From: Paractinoplanes bogorensis
GTDB taxonomy: Bacteria; Actinomycetota; Actinomycetes; Mycobacteriales; Micromonosporaceae
NCBI RefSeq assembly: GCF_018829635.1
Contig: NZ_JAHKKG010000010.1
Coordinates: forward strand, 186,001 to 250,000
Length of the DNA: 64,000 nt
Direction of reading: 5' to 3'
Shown here piece after piece: positions 8,071-15,891 of the stretch. Position 1 is the stretch's first letter, and each line of letters starts with the position of its first letter. The notes below the pieces were generated by a model. It had not been told where the DNA came from, ran no database searches, and saw nothing but the letters and a program-made list of their open reading frames with translations. The translations under genes were made by a program, and so were the position numbers.

Positions 8071-8668
8071 GGAGCTGGAGGAACTGACCGAATCCGGCCA
8101 TCTGGCCCGATGCGAGCACTGCCGCCACGAGATCGCGGTGCTGCGGCACGTCGCCGGCGTCGGCGCCGAAGGGCAGGAACTGCGGGACCTGCCGGCCCCA
8201 CCCGAGCACGTCTGGCAGGCCATCGAGGCCGAGGTGGCCGGACCGCCCGCGCGCCGGCGGAAATGGCTGGTCGCCGCGGTGGCGGCCGTGGTCCTGGCCG
8301 TCGTCGGCGTGATCGTCGTCGTCCGCGCGCCGGCCGAACAGATCACGGCGCGGGCCACCCTGACGCCCCTGGGCACGGTGCCGCCGACGGCCGGCGGAGA
8401 CGTACGGGTCCTGGCCGACGGCCGGCTGCGCATCGACGTGCACAACCTGCCGCTGACCACCGGCTTCCACGAGGTGTGGCTGCTCGACCCGGAAGATCCG
8501 GCCAAGATGGTGGCCCTCGGCAGCCTGGCCGACCGGCCGACGCTGCTGCCGGTGCCGCCGGGCACCGACCTGGCCCGGTACCGCCTGGTCGACGTCAGCG
8601 ACGAACCGCACGACGGCAACGCCGCCCACTCCGGCCACAGTCTGCTGCGCGGAACTCTGACGAGTTAG
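8024..8668 (+). CDS. Membrane anti-sigma factor, RskA family
   Basis: This 214-residue protein overlaps the sigma gene by 47 bases and starts with GTG behind GGAGGTGG, so translation is coupled. The cytoplasmic N-terminus has a zinc anti-sigma motif GHLARCEHC (H-x3-C-x2-C). One membrane helix lies at about 85-105. The outer domain (TGFHEVWLLDPEDPAKMVALGSL) is the anti-sigma-K/RskA C-terminal type. It should hold the neighbouring sigma factor at the membrane until regulated proteolysis or a redox change frees it. The match of gene order and domain type makes the pairing secure. Confidence 0.85.
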   Translation: MPHLDPDRLIELAFAEELEELTESGHLARCEHCRHEIAVLRHVAGVGAEGQELRDLPAPPEHVWQAIEAEVAGPPARRRKWLVAAVAAVVLAVVGVIVVVRAPAEQITARATLTPLGTVPPTAGGDVRVLADGRLRIDVHNLPLTTGFHEVWLLDPEDPAKMVALGSLADRPTLLPVPPGTDLARYRLVDVSDEPHDGNAAHSGHSLLRGTLTS

Positions 8669-8672
8669 CTGC

Positions 8673-8681
8673 ATCCAATCG
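8673..8681 (+). promoter_or_regulatory. Second copy of the ATCCAATCG element, upstream of the fasciclin gene
   Basis: ATCCAATCG lies 71 bases before the fasciclin start and repeats the element in front of the sigma gene exactly. It is a candidate -35 read by the SigK-like factor. The -10 is not obvious: CGAAGT or GTACGG lies 12 to 16 bases downstream. Confidence 0.4.
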
Positions 8682-8751
8682 ACCGGCTTCACGCGAAGTA
8701 CGGGGTGGCGGCATCGAGGCCGTCACCCCGTACGGGAAAGGAAGCCTTGTC

Positions 8752-9393
8752 ATGAGGATCACCCGCGCCGTCGTGGTCGCCACCGCCGCGATCGTCGCCT
8801 CCGCACTGACCGCCGTGCCCGCCTCCGCGCACGGTACGAGCAAGCCGTTAGGCACCAGGTCGCTGGCCGCCGTGCTGACCGCGGACAAGAGCGGCTTCGA
8901 CCGCAACGGTCACGACTACGACATCCTCACCGCGGCCGTGCAGGCGGTGCTGAAGGCCAAGCCGGCCAGCCCGGTCAAGGTGCTGGCCGACGGCAACACC
9001 GCGCTCACCGCGTTCCTGCCGAACGATCTCGCCTTCGAGCGGCTGGTGGCCGACATCCAGCACACCAAGCGGCTGCCCGGCGAGAAGGCGGCCTTCACCG
9101 CCGTCGCCGGCCTGGGCATCAACACCGTCGAGTCGGTGCTGCTCTACCACGTCGTCCCGGGCGCCACGATCACCAGCAAGGCGGCCCTCAAGTCGGACGG
9201 CGCGAGCCTGAAGACCGCCGCCGGATCGTCCATCAAGGTCGACGTGTACGGCTGGTGCGTCAAGCGGATCGCCCTGATCGACGCCGACCGCAACGACCGC
9301 AACCCGCGCGTGATCAAGTTCGACATCAACAAGGGCAACAAGCAGATCGCGCACGGCATCGACCGGGTGCTGCGCCCGATCGACCTGCCGTAG
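8752..9393 (+). CDS. Secreted fasciclin-domain protein, MPT70/MPT83-like
   Basis: The 213-residue protein has a signal peptide (ITRAVVVATAAIVASALTAVPASA) and a single fasciclin fold. TALTAFLPNDLAFERL and SVLLYHVVPGATITSKAAL are its two conserved blocks, and the C-terminal NKQIAHGIDRVLRPIDLP closes it. Fasciclin proteins act in adhesion at the cell surface. In mycobacteria the secreted MPT70 and MPT83 are the main SigK targets, which fits this position right after a SigK/RskA-like pair. The start at 8752 follows AAGGAAG. The insertion with YGWCVKRIALIDADRNDRN near residue 165 is longer than in typical family members. Confidence 0.82.
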   Translation: MRITRAVVVATAAIVASALTAVPASAHGTSKPLGTRSLAAVLTADKSGFDRNGHDYDILTAAVQAVLKAKPASPVKVLADGNTALTAFLPNDLAFERLVADIQHTKRLPGEKAAFTAVAGLGINTVESVLLYHVVPGATITSKAALKSDGASLKTAAGSSIKVDVYGWCVKRIALIDADRNDRNPRVIKFDINKGNKQIAHGIDRVLRPIDLP

Positions 9394-9413
9394 CAGGAGC
9401 CCGACGCGGCGCG

Positions 9414-10481
9414 CTAACGCCCGTGCCGTACGTCGTTCGGTGGGTGCTCGCGCAGGTAGGCGTCGAGCCGTCCACCGCGCAGCGCGTCGAACAGCTCACG
9501 GCAGCGCGCCGCGTCGGGCACCATCACCGCGCCGACCCCGGGCACGTCCCGGTTCTCGGCGATCGGCAACGTCATGAAGGTCAGATCCTTCGCGCGCAGG
9601 TGCCGCAGCGTGAACGCCAGTCGTTGCACGGGCATGCGGCGATCGACGGTGAGCATTCCCGCCGCCGTACGGACGAGGTTGTCCAGTTTCCGCGGATCGG
9701 TGAGGAAGTTCTGGTCGCCCAGCTTCTCGGCCAGCGCCCGCAGGTACTGCTGGTGCCGCTTGGACCGGTCGTAGTCGTCGTTGGGCAGGCCGCGCCGCTG
9801 CCGGACGTAGTACTCGGCGAGCTGCCCGTCGAGGTGCACCTTTCCGGCCGGGAAGGCCACACAGCGGCGGGACCGGCCCTGCGGGTCGGTGCACGGCGCC
9901 GACATGTACGGGCTGTCGTCGGGCAGGAAGCGGTACCGGTCGACGCTCTTCTTGTCGATCACCACGTCGACGCCGCCGACCAGATCGGTGAGCTTGCGGA
10001 TGCCGGCGAAGTCGATGATGACCGGCCAGTCGACGGTGACGCCGGTGAACTGGTTCAGCGTCTGCACGAGCCGCGGCGCACCACCCCACGCGTAGGCGGC
10101 GTTGACCTTGTTGCGGGGCCCGCGATCCCCCTCGGCGGTGGCGATCGGCAGGTACGTGTCGCGCGGGATCGAGATCACGTAGGCGTGACCGGTCGACTCG
10201 GGGATGTGCACCAGGATGACGACGTCGCTGCGCCCGTCGCCCGGCTCCCCCTTGGTGCGGCTGTCCGACCCGATGAGCAGCAGGTTCATCGGCCCGCGGA
10301 CCTTGGGCGGCTCGGTCGGAGCGCCCGCCGGCCGGGACGGCGCGGGCGGGAGCAGATCGGCCCGGTCGACCGCGGCCTCGTAGCGGTGGGAGAGCGCCCG
10401 CGTGCCGGCGACCGCGCCGACCACGCCGATGGCGAGCACGGACAGCACGATGGACAGCACCAGTTTCCAGCGTCGGCGCAT
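9414..10481 (-). CDS. LytR-CpsA-Psr (LCP) family cell-wall glycopolymer ligase
   Basis: This 355-residue protein has one N-terminal membrane helix (RRRWKLVLSIVLSVLAIGVVGA) and an extracytoplasmic LCP domain. Family motifs are LLLIGSDSR (about residue 74), SDVVILVHI, ISIPRDTYL with the conserved Arg-Asp, and RNKVNAAYAWGG. LCP enzymes transfer glycopolymers from a polyprenyl carrier to peptidoglycan. The ATG at 10481 is four bases after the stop of the upstream deacetylase gene, so the two form an operon for wall-polymer attachment and trimming. A long basic N-terminal extension upstream of the helix would overlap the deacetylase gene and is unlikely to be used. Confidence 0.88.
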   Translation of the reverse strand: MRRRWKLVLSIVLSVLAIGVVGAVAGTRALSHRYEAAVDRADLLPPAPSRPAGAPTEPPKVRGPMNLLLIGSDSRTKGEPGDGRSDVVILVHIPESTGHAYVISIPRDTYLPIATAEGDRGPRNKVNAAYAWGGAPRLVQTLNQFTGVTVDWPVIIDFAGIRKLTDLVGGVDVVIDKKSVDRYRFLPDDSPYMSAPCTDPQGRSRRCVAFPAGKVHLDGQLAEYYVRQRRGLPNDDYDRSKRHQQYLRALAEKLGDQNFLTDPRKLDNLVRTAAGMLTVDRRMPVQRLAFTLRHLRAKDLTFMTLPIAENRDVPGVGAVMVPDAARCRELFDALRGGRLDAYLREHPPNDVRHGR

Positions 10482-10485
10482 CGCG

Positions 10486-11256
10486 TCACACCCCCACGAA
10501 TCGGTAGCCGGAATCGAGGAGCACGGGAAGGACACCCCGCAGCGCCCGTACGGTCTGTGCCCGGTCGCCGCCACCGTCATGCGTCAGCACGATGGACCGG
10601 TTGCCGACCTGGTCGAGGATTCTGGAGCGGATCCGTCCCGAACCTGGATTGTCCCAGTCCCGCGGGTCCACGTCCCAGGCGATGGACGTTTGGCCCAGCT
10701 TTGCGCAGACTTCGAAGACCGTGCGCGACCAGGCGCCGTACGGGGCCCGGAAGAGCTCGGGAATCTCGCCGGTGACGGCGGCGACCTTGTCGACGGCCCG
10801 CGCCACCTCGGTCCGGACCGGGCCGGCCTTCATCCGGTGCAGATCCTGATGCGACCACGTGTGCGTGCCGACCGTGTGCCCGTCGGCGACGATGGCCCGG
10901 ATCAGGTCGGGGTGGCCGGCCGCCTGCTGCCCGATCACGAAGAAGGTGGCCTTGATGTGGTGCTTGCGCAGCAGTGTGAGCACCTGCGGGGTATATGCCG
11001 GGTGGGGCCCGTCGTCGAAGGTCAGCGCCACGACCTTGGGGCCCTGGCCGGCCTTCACCACGTAGTGCGGCTCCTTCTGAACGGGAAGTGGCGGGAGCCC
11101 GGTCGGGGACGGCGATGGCGAGGGGGACGGCGGCGGAGGTGGCGGTGACGGTGACGAGGAAGGCGGCGCGGAGACCGGGGCCGGCGTCGGTTTCGCGCAC
11201 GCACTGAGCAGCGTCAGAGCACCGAGTGAGAGCAGCGCACGCCGACTGGACATCAT
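10486..11256 (-). CDS. NodB-type polysaccharide deacetylase lipoprotein
   Basis: The 256-residue product starts at ATG 11256 behind GGAGGTG. The lipobox LLSAC places a lipidated cysteine near residue 20. A Pro/Ser-rich spacer follows (about 25-60). The NodB domain shows TFDDGPH (catalytic and metal Asp), HTWSHQD (metal His pair), RAPYGAWS and the C-terminal LTHDGGG. It should remove N- or O-acetyl groups from wall polysaccharides such as peptidoglycan or chitin-like polymers at the outer membrane face. It is followed at once by the LCP ligase gene. Confidence 0.9.
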   Translation of the reverse strand: MMSSRRALLSLGALTLLSACAKPTPAPVSAPPSSSPSPPPPPPSPSPSPSPTGLPPLPVQKEPHYVVKAGQGPKVVALTFDDGPHPAYTPQVLTLLRKHHIKATFFVIGQQAAGHPDLIRAIVADGHTVGTHTWSHQDLHRMKAGPVRTEVARAVDKVAAVTGEIPELFRAPYGAWSRTVFEVCAKLGQTSIAWDVDPRDWDNPGSGRIRSRILDQVGNRSIVLTHDGGGDRAQTVRALRGVLPVLLDSGYRFVGV

Positions 11257-11350
11257 CTTCACCTCCGGCTCCACGCGAACGCGGTTCGCCCGCGTGGAGC
11301 CTCGAAGTCTGAAGATCAGATGTCAGGAATCGATGAGGACCGGTTCCTCC

Positions 11351-13870
11351 TCAGCTGAGGGTCAGGTCTTCGGTGGGCAGGGTCTGGCAGGCCAGCCGCC
11401 ACCCCTGGTCGAGTTCGGCGGGTGCGAACATGCCACGGTCGTCGGTGCGGTAGGCGCCGGCCAGGATGCGCACCCGGCACGTGCCACAGACGCCCTCGCT
11501 GCAGTCGTGCGGGATCGGCACCCCGGCGTCGACGGCCGCGTCGAGCAGGGTCTGGCCCGGGCGGCACGGGAACGAGGCGGCGGCCGTCCGGATCGTGTAG
11601 CCGGACACCCCGGCCTCGGCGGCAGCGAGCGCGACGGCGTGCGCCCGCTCGCGCCGGGTCTCGCGGCTGCGGGCGGAGACGAAGGCCTCGGTGTGCACGA
11701 TGTCGCGGGGCACACCGAGCTCGGCCAGCGCGCCGAGCACGTCGCGCATCATCGCGGCCGGTCCGCACAGGTGGACGCGGGCGACGCCGGCGACGTGCGG
11801 CCGCAACGCTTCGAGTCCGATCCGGCCGCGTCCGCCGGGCTCGGTGAGGTAGAGCTCGGTGGTCAGGCCGGGCACAGCCTTCAGCTCGCGGTCGAACGGC
11901 ACCTCGGCCGCACTCCGGCACCCCAGCAGCAGGGTGATCGGCACCCGATCGGCGGCCGCAGCCAGCACGCTCATCAACGGCGTGACGCCGATGCCCCCGG
12001 CGATCAGCAGCATCGGCCCGGGCTGGCCGTCCCAGGTGAACTCCCCGTACGGGCCGGAGACGCGCAACGCCAGCCCCTCGCGCAGATCGTCGTGCAGGAA
12101 GGTCGAGCCGAGCCCGAGCGGTTCCCGTTTGACCGCGATCTCGACGTACCCGTCGGCGCCGGGCCCGCTGCAGATCGAGTAGGACCGTTCGATCGGCTCG
12201 GCCCCGATCGGCAGGTCGGCCTTCAGGTACTGGCCGGCCCGGAACGCGAACGGCAGAGCGCCGCCGTCCAGCGGTTCGAGGCGGATCCGCCGTACGGCCG
12301 GGGTCAGTTCCTCGATGCCGCCGACCCGCAGGAAACCGCGCCAGGGTCCGGTCCGCTTCGGCCGCGGCCCCCGGATCGTGCGCCACATCTTCGACATCTG
12401 CGCCGGCCGCAGCACCGAGTTGGCGGCCATGATGCCGCCGGCCAGCGCCGCGTTCACGCCCGGGCCCCACGCGTCCTGTCCGGCGACGATCAACCCCTTT
12501 ACCGGTGTACGGCTTCCGGCCCGCCCCGACCGCAGCCGGGCCGGTGTCGCCGGCAGCCCGTAGAACGAGCCGCGCACGCTGTGCTGATAGTTCTCGTACG
12601 TGAGCGGGGTGGCCAGTTCGGCGTACACGATGGACTCCCGGATCCCGGGCCACTGCGCGTCGAGCCGATCGATCAGGCGCCGGGTCGCCGCGGCCTTGAA
12701 CGCGTGGTAGCTCTCCGGCCGATCCCCCTCGGTCGTGCCCCGCCACTGCTCGACGACGGCCGGATCGACCAGTTCCAGCATCTCGATCGTGTGGAAGCGG
12801 GCGGCCGGATTGTTGAGCGAGGCGAACGAGACGTACAGGGTGCCGTCGTAGTCGTCGAGTCCGGGCATGAACCAGTGGTTCGCGCCACTCGGGCCGAACT
12901 CGTCCGGCGAGCGGTCCAGGCCGAGGAACAGCATCAGCGCCGACGGTTCCCCGGTCAGGTCGTCCAGTTCGCGGTTCCACTCCGGCCGGGCCTGGTCGCC
13001 GAGCAACGCGTACGTGTTACGCACCCCACCGGCCGAGACCACGATGCCGGCGCGAACCCGGTACCGGCGGCCGGTGGCCCGTTCCACCACGTCGACGGCG
13101 GTGACCCGGCCACGGTCGACCACGATCCGGCGCACCTCCTGGTTGAGGCGCAGCTCCACGCCGTACGGGGAAAGGGTCTCCGAAGCGATGGCGGCGATCT
13201 CGCGTGGACCGCCGACCGGGTGTGAGGTGCCTTCGAGGAAGAAGGTCAGCGGCACCGAGGCGTGATAGCCGAACGCGCTCGACGGCGGCGGCTGCCCGTA
13301 GAGGCCCCAGCGAGCCGCGATGATCGCCCGCAGCCGCGGATCGGTGAAGGAGCGGGCGAGCTGGTCGGTGACCGAGCGGTAGGCCGACGGGAACATGCGG
13401 CGGACGAGGCCGAACCCGGCCGACCGGACCGGCGCCGGGAACGACGCGAGGATGTTGCGCGCGACCAGACCGGTCAGGGCCCGGCGAGTGGTGCGGAAGA
13501 AGCGGTCGATCGCCACCGCCTCGTCCGGGAACCCGGTCTTGAGGCGTTCGCGGAACCGCTCGCCCGAGCCCGGCACGGTGAAGTCGAAATCCGGGAAGTG
13601 GAGGACGTCGTAGTCGTCCGGCAGCGGAGTCAGCTGCACCCGGCCGTCGGTGAGGAAATCAAGGAACGGTCCGGCGTCGGCGCTCATGTAGTGCAGCCCG
13701 GTGCCGAAGACGAACCGGTCGTCGCGGGTGAACTCGTGGGTCATGCCGCCCGGCAGGTAGTGCTGCTCCAGGATCAGCACCCGGTGGCCGCCGAACTGCG
13801 CGAGGGCGCGGGCGGCGGCCAGCCCACCGACACCCGATCCGATGACGACGACGTCGTACTGCTCTTCCAT
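11351..13870 (-). CDS. Three-module fusion: CrtI-like FAD oxidoreductase, ferredoxin reductase and [2Fe-2S] ferredoxin
   Basis: This 839-residue protein joins modules that are normally separate. Residues 1-490 are a phytoene-desaturase/retinol-saturase-type flavoprotein (VVIGSGVGGLAAA near the N-terminus, GLIVAGQDAWGPGVNAAL at its end). Residues about 510-740 form an FNR-like reductase (RSYSICSG for flavin, GGIGVTPLMS for NAD(P)H, VHLCGPAAMM). Residues about 750-839 are a plant-type ferredoxin with CSEGVCGTC and a fourth Cys near 828. The fusion suggests a self-sufficient enzyme fed electrons from NAD(P)H. The substrate is unknown; a lipid, terpenoid or polyene is likely. The -10 TAGCCT six bases before the ATG suggests a leaderless mRNA. 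Confidence 0.85.
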   Translation of the reverse strand: MEEQYDVVVIGSGVGGLAAARALAQFGGHRVLILEQHYLPGGMTHEFTRDDRFVFGTGLHYMSADAGPFLDFLTDGRVQLTPLPDDYDVLHFPDFDFTVPGSGERFRERLKTGFPDEAVAIDRFFRTTRRALTGLVARNILASFPAPVRSAGFGLVRRMFPSAYRSVTDQLARSFTDPRLRAIIAARWGLYGQPPPSSAFGYHASVPLTFFLEGTSHPVGGPREIAAIASETLSPYGVELRLNQEVRRIVVDRGRVTAVDVVERATGRRYRVRAGIVVSAGGVRNTYALLGDQARPEWNRELDDLTGEPSALMLFLGLDRSPDEFGPSGANHWFMPGLDDYDGTLYVSFASLNNPAARFHTIEMLELVDPAVVEQWRGTTEGDRPESYHAFKAAATRRLIDRLDAQWPGIRESIVYAELATPLTYENYQHSVRGSFYGLPATPARLRSGRAGSRTPVKGLIVAGQDAWGPGVNAALAGGIMAANSVLRPAQMSKMWRTIRGPRPKRTGPWRGFLRVGGIEELTPAVRRIRLEPLDGGALPFAFRAGQYLKADLPIGAEPIERSYSICSGPGADGYVEIAVKREPLGLGSTFLHDDLREGLALRVSGPYGEFTWDGQPGPMLLIAGGIGVTPLMSVLAAAADRVPITLLLGCRSAAEVPFDRELKAVPGLTTELYLTEPGGRGRIGLEALRPHVAGVARVHLCGPAAMMRDVLGALAELGVPRDIVHTEAFVSARSRETRRERAHAVALAAAEAGVSGYTIRTAAASFPCRPGQTLLDAAVDAGVPIPHDCSEGVCGTCRVRILAGAYRTDDRGMFAPAELDQGWRLACQTLPTEDLTLS

Positions 13871-13930
13871 GACGGCAGGCTAGAAATCGGCACTTGACGA
13901 AGACTGAAGGTTCTCGGAGTATCCGCACCT

Positions 13931-14134
13931 GTGGTGCGGCTGCAGATCCTGGCGAGCGACGCCGGCGCGCGGGTCACCCAGTCCCCCGCCGCGCTCGGCG
14001 CCGTCCGCTACGGCTTCACGCTGATTCCGGCCGCGCTGATGATCGTGGCGATCCTGCTGCAACGGCAGTACACCCTCGATCGGACGGCCATGGTCAGCGC
14101 CGCAGCAGCCTCCGCGCCGCCCAGAAGTGGATGA
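13931..14134 (+). pseudogene. Remnant of the C-terminus of an MFS/GPH-type sugar transporter
   Basis: The frame reads QSPAALGAVRYGFTLIPAALMIVAILLQRQYTLDR. This resembles the last membrane helix of GPH-family sugar:cation symporters, where a PEALWGIR-type loop is followed by a helix and a charged RRYPLD-type end. No upstream transporter body exists, because the preceding 60 bases belong to the divergent flavoprotein promoter. It overlaps the end of the reverse-strand 2TM gene. It is best read as a truncated relic left by a rearrangement. The family resemblance is from memory. Confidence 0.35.
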
Positions 14135-14297
14135 GCAGGCCGATGCCCCAGCCCACGATCGACCACAACGGCCAGAAGAACTTCTCCGGCGTGGCGTAGT
14201 ACCAGGTGAAGACCTGACCGACGTTGGCCAGGACGTACCAGGCGGCATGCGACCACAGTCCCCACCGGACCGCGGTGTCAGTCTGCCCCGTCTTCAT
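14094..14297 (-). CDS. Small 2TM-domain membrane protein
   Basis: The 67-residue protein matches the pattern of 2TM-domain proteins (PF13239): a helix around WSHAAWYVLANVGQVFTWYY, a PEKFFWP turn, and a second helix WSIVGWGIGLLIHFWAARR. Such modules are found alone or fused to kinases, and their role is not established. The ATG overlaps the stop of the upstream hydrolase gene by four bases, so the two are translationally coupled. Confidence 0.7.
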   Translation of the reverse strand: MKTGQTDTAVRWGLWSHAAWYVLANVGQVFTWYYATPEKFFWPLWSIVGWGIGLLIHFWAARRLLRR

Positions 14298-14992
14298 TTC
14301 GACTCCCGGACGGCGCTCTCGATGAAGGCGACGGTCTCGTCCGGGTGTGAGACGAAGACCATGTGCGATGCCCCCTCGATCACCCGGACCCGGGCCCCCG
14401 ACCGCTCGGCCATGAACTCCTGGGCGGCCGGCGGGATGATCCGGTCGGCGCCGCTGATCAGGTTCCAGCTCGGAATCGAGTGCCAGGCCTGTGGCGTCGA
14501 GGCGGGCTCACCGAGCGCGGCGCCGGTGGCCGGCCGCTGCGTGACCGCGAAGAGCGCGGCTGCACCGGCGGGCAGGTCACCCGCGAAGTTCGGGTGGAAC
14601 ACGCGCGGATCGATGTACAGGTCGACCTGCCCATCGCCCAGCGGCACCGGTTTGAGCGACTCGCCGATCGTGCTGCCGGGGAACTTCTCCACCAGCGACT
14701 GGGCGCTCTCGCCCAGCTCGGGCACGAACGCGGCCAGATAGACCAGCGCCTTCACCTGGGTGTTGCCGGTCGCCGCGGTGGAGATCACCGCCCCGCCGTA
14801 CGAGTGCCCGACCAGCGTGATCGGCCCGTCGATGGATGCCAGCAGCGCCGAGAGAGCCGCGGCGTCGGAAGTGAGCCCGCGCAGCGGATTGGCGGCGGCC
14901 ACCACCGTGTGACCGGCGGCGGTCAGCCGCTCGATGATCGCGGTGAAGCCGCTGCTGTCGGCGAACGCCCCGTGTACCAGAACAATCGTCAT
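14294..14992 (-). CDS. Alpha/beta hydrolase (esterase or haloperoxidase-like)
   Basis: The 232-residue protein has an alpha/beta hydrolase core. IVLVHGAFADSSGF is the oxyanion loop, VGHSYGGAVIS the nucleophile elbow, and GASHMVFVSHPDETV the catalytic His region with an upstream SGADRIIPP acid loop. It has no signal peptide, so it acts in the cytoplasm. Its closest relatives are the salicylate-esterase-like and proline-iminopeptidase-like hydrolases; the substrate is unknown. The ATG at 14992 is chosen because AGGGAGG precedes it. The longer upstream reading frame lacks a ribosome binding site. Confidence 0.82.
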   Translation of the reverse strand: MTIVLVHGAFADSSGFTAIIERLTAAGHTVVAAANPLRGLTSDAAALSALLASIDGPITLVGHSYGGAVISTAATGNTQVKALVYLAAFVPELGESAQSLVEKFPGSTIGESLKPVPLGDGQVDLYIDPRVFHPNFAGDLPAGAAALFAVTQRPATGAALGEPASTPQAWHSIPSWNLISGADRIIPPAAQEFMAERSGARVRVIEGASHMVFVSHPDETVAFIESAVRESK

Positions 14993-15061
14993 CTGTTTCC
15001 TCCCTTTGTGCCGGGAGGTTAGGGCGGGGGCCGTGCACAACCGCTGGACAAGGACTGAACG

Positions 15062-15078
15062 GTCACGCAACCGTCACG
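15062..15078 (+). promoter_or_regulatory. Direct repeat GTCACG-N5-GTCACG in a divergent promoter
   Basis: GTCACGCAACCGTCACG has an 11-base period, the spacing used by OmpR-family regulators. It resembles the MtrA motif described in Streptomyces (GTCAC pairs with the same spacing, from memory). It lies between the hydrolase gene and the universal stress protein gene. Confidence 0.35.
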
Positions 15079-15147
15079 GCGTTGCGTGCCCCTCGACAAA
15101 CGCGGTGGGCATACCTGAGACAACCGGAACCATCGGAGGGAGCAGGT

Positions 15148-15891
15148 ATGACCATCACGAACGTCGTCGTGGGAGTGGATGACTCGGTGGAGTCGCGGGC
15201 CGCGGAGCGGTGGGCCGGCCGGTACGCCGAGGCGGCGGGCGTGCCGCTGCGGGTGCTGCACGCGGATGCGGAGCCGGTGGCCGCCCTGGTCGAGGCGTCG
15301 TCCGGAAGCACCCTGCTGGTGCTCGGCGCCCGCGACCGGGGCCGGCTGACCGCCGCGCTCTTCGGGTCGGTGTCCGGGCAGGTCGCGGTGGCCGCGGCGG
15401 GCCCGGTCGTGGTGGTCCGCGAGGAGGTCGATCCGCCGGGCCCGGTCGTGGTGGCCGTCGACGCGGCCGGCACCAGCGACGCGGCCGTGCTGTTCGCGTT
15501 CGAGGAGGCGGCCCGGCGGGGCCGGGAACTGCACGCGGTGCACGCCTGGCCGGTGCCCGCCCTGCCCTCCGGAGCGGGCAGCACCGGGGTCATGACGAGC
15601 ACCCGCTATCTGCCCGACGCGGCGCTCGCGGTGCTGGCCACCGCGGTAGCCGCCGGCCGGGCGGCGTTCCCGCAGGTCATCGTGCACGAGCGACTGGTCA
15701 CCGGGCACCCCGAGGAGGTCGTCCCGGACGAGACCACCGACGCCGCGATGCTGGTCGTCGGCTCGCGTGGCCGCACCCCGCTGACCGGCCTGCTGCTCGG
15801 ATCCACCAGCCAGGCGCTGCTGCACCGGTCGACCGGGCCGGTCGCCGTGGTCCGTACGGAAAATGTCGCCGTGGTCCGTACGGAAAATTAG
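15148..15891 (+). CDS. Tandem universal stress protein (two UspA domains)
   Basis: The 247-residue protein has two UspA folds. The first starts NVVVGVDDSVESRAAERW and ends at LGARDRGRLTAALFGSVSGQVAVAAAGPVVVV. The second has VVVAVDAAG and VVGSRGRTPLTGLLLGSTSQALLHRSTGPVAVV, an ATP-binding G-x2-G-x9-G-S type motif. Such proteins bind ATP and help cells survive hypoxia or stationary phase. The last 16 residues are an exact duplication of VAVVRTEN encoded by a 24-base tandem repeat, so the tail is a recent slip product. The ribosome binding site is GGAGGGAG. The stop overlaps the stop of the convergent AraC gene by four bases. Confidence 0.88.
   Translation: MTITNVVVGVDDSVESRAAERWAGRYAEAAGVPLRVLHADAEPVAALVEASSGSTLLVLGARDRGRLTAALFGSVSGQVAVAAAGPVVVVREEVDPPGPVVVAVDAAGTSDAAVLFAFEEAARRGRELHAVHAWPVPALPSGAGSTGVMTSTRYLPDAALAVLATAVAAGRAAFPQVIVHERLVTGHPEEVVPDETTDAAMLVVGSRGRTPLTGLLLGSTSQALLHRSTGPVAVVRTENVAVVRTEN
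15841..15888 (+). repeat. Perfect 24-bp tandem duplication at the 3' end of the universal stress protein gene
   Basis: Two identical 24-base units (15841-15864 and 15865-15888) each encode VAVVRTEN. Each unit contains CCGTACGGAAAA, a copy of the palindrome that is common in this window. Confidence 0.95.

Noticed and set aside
10859..11207. Forward-strand frames opposite the deacetylase
   Set aside because: They are antisense to a protein with complete NodB motifs and a lipobox.
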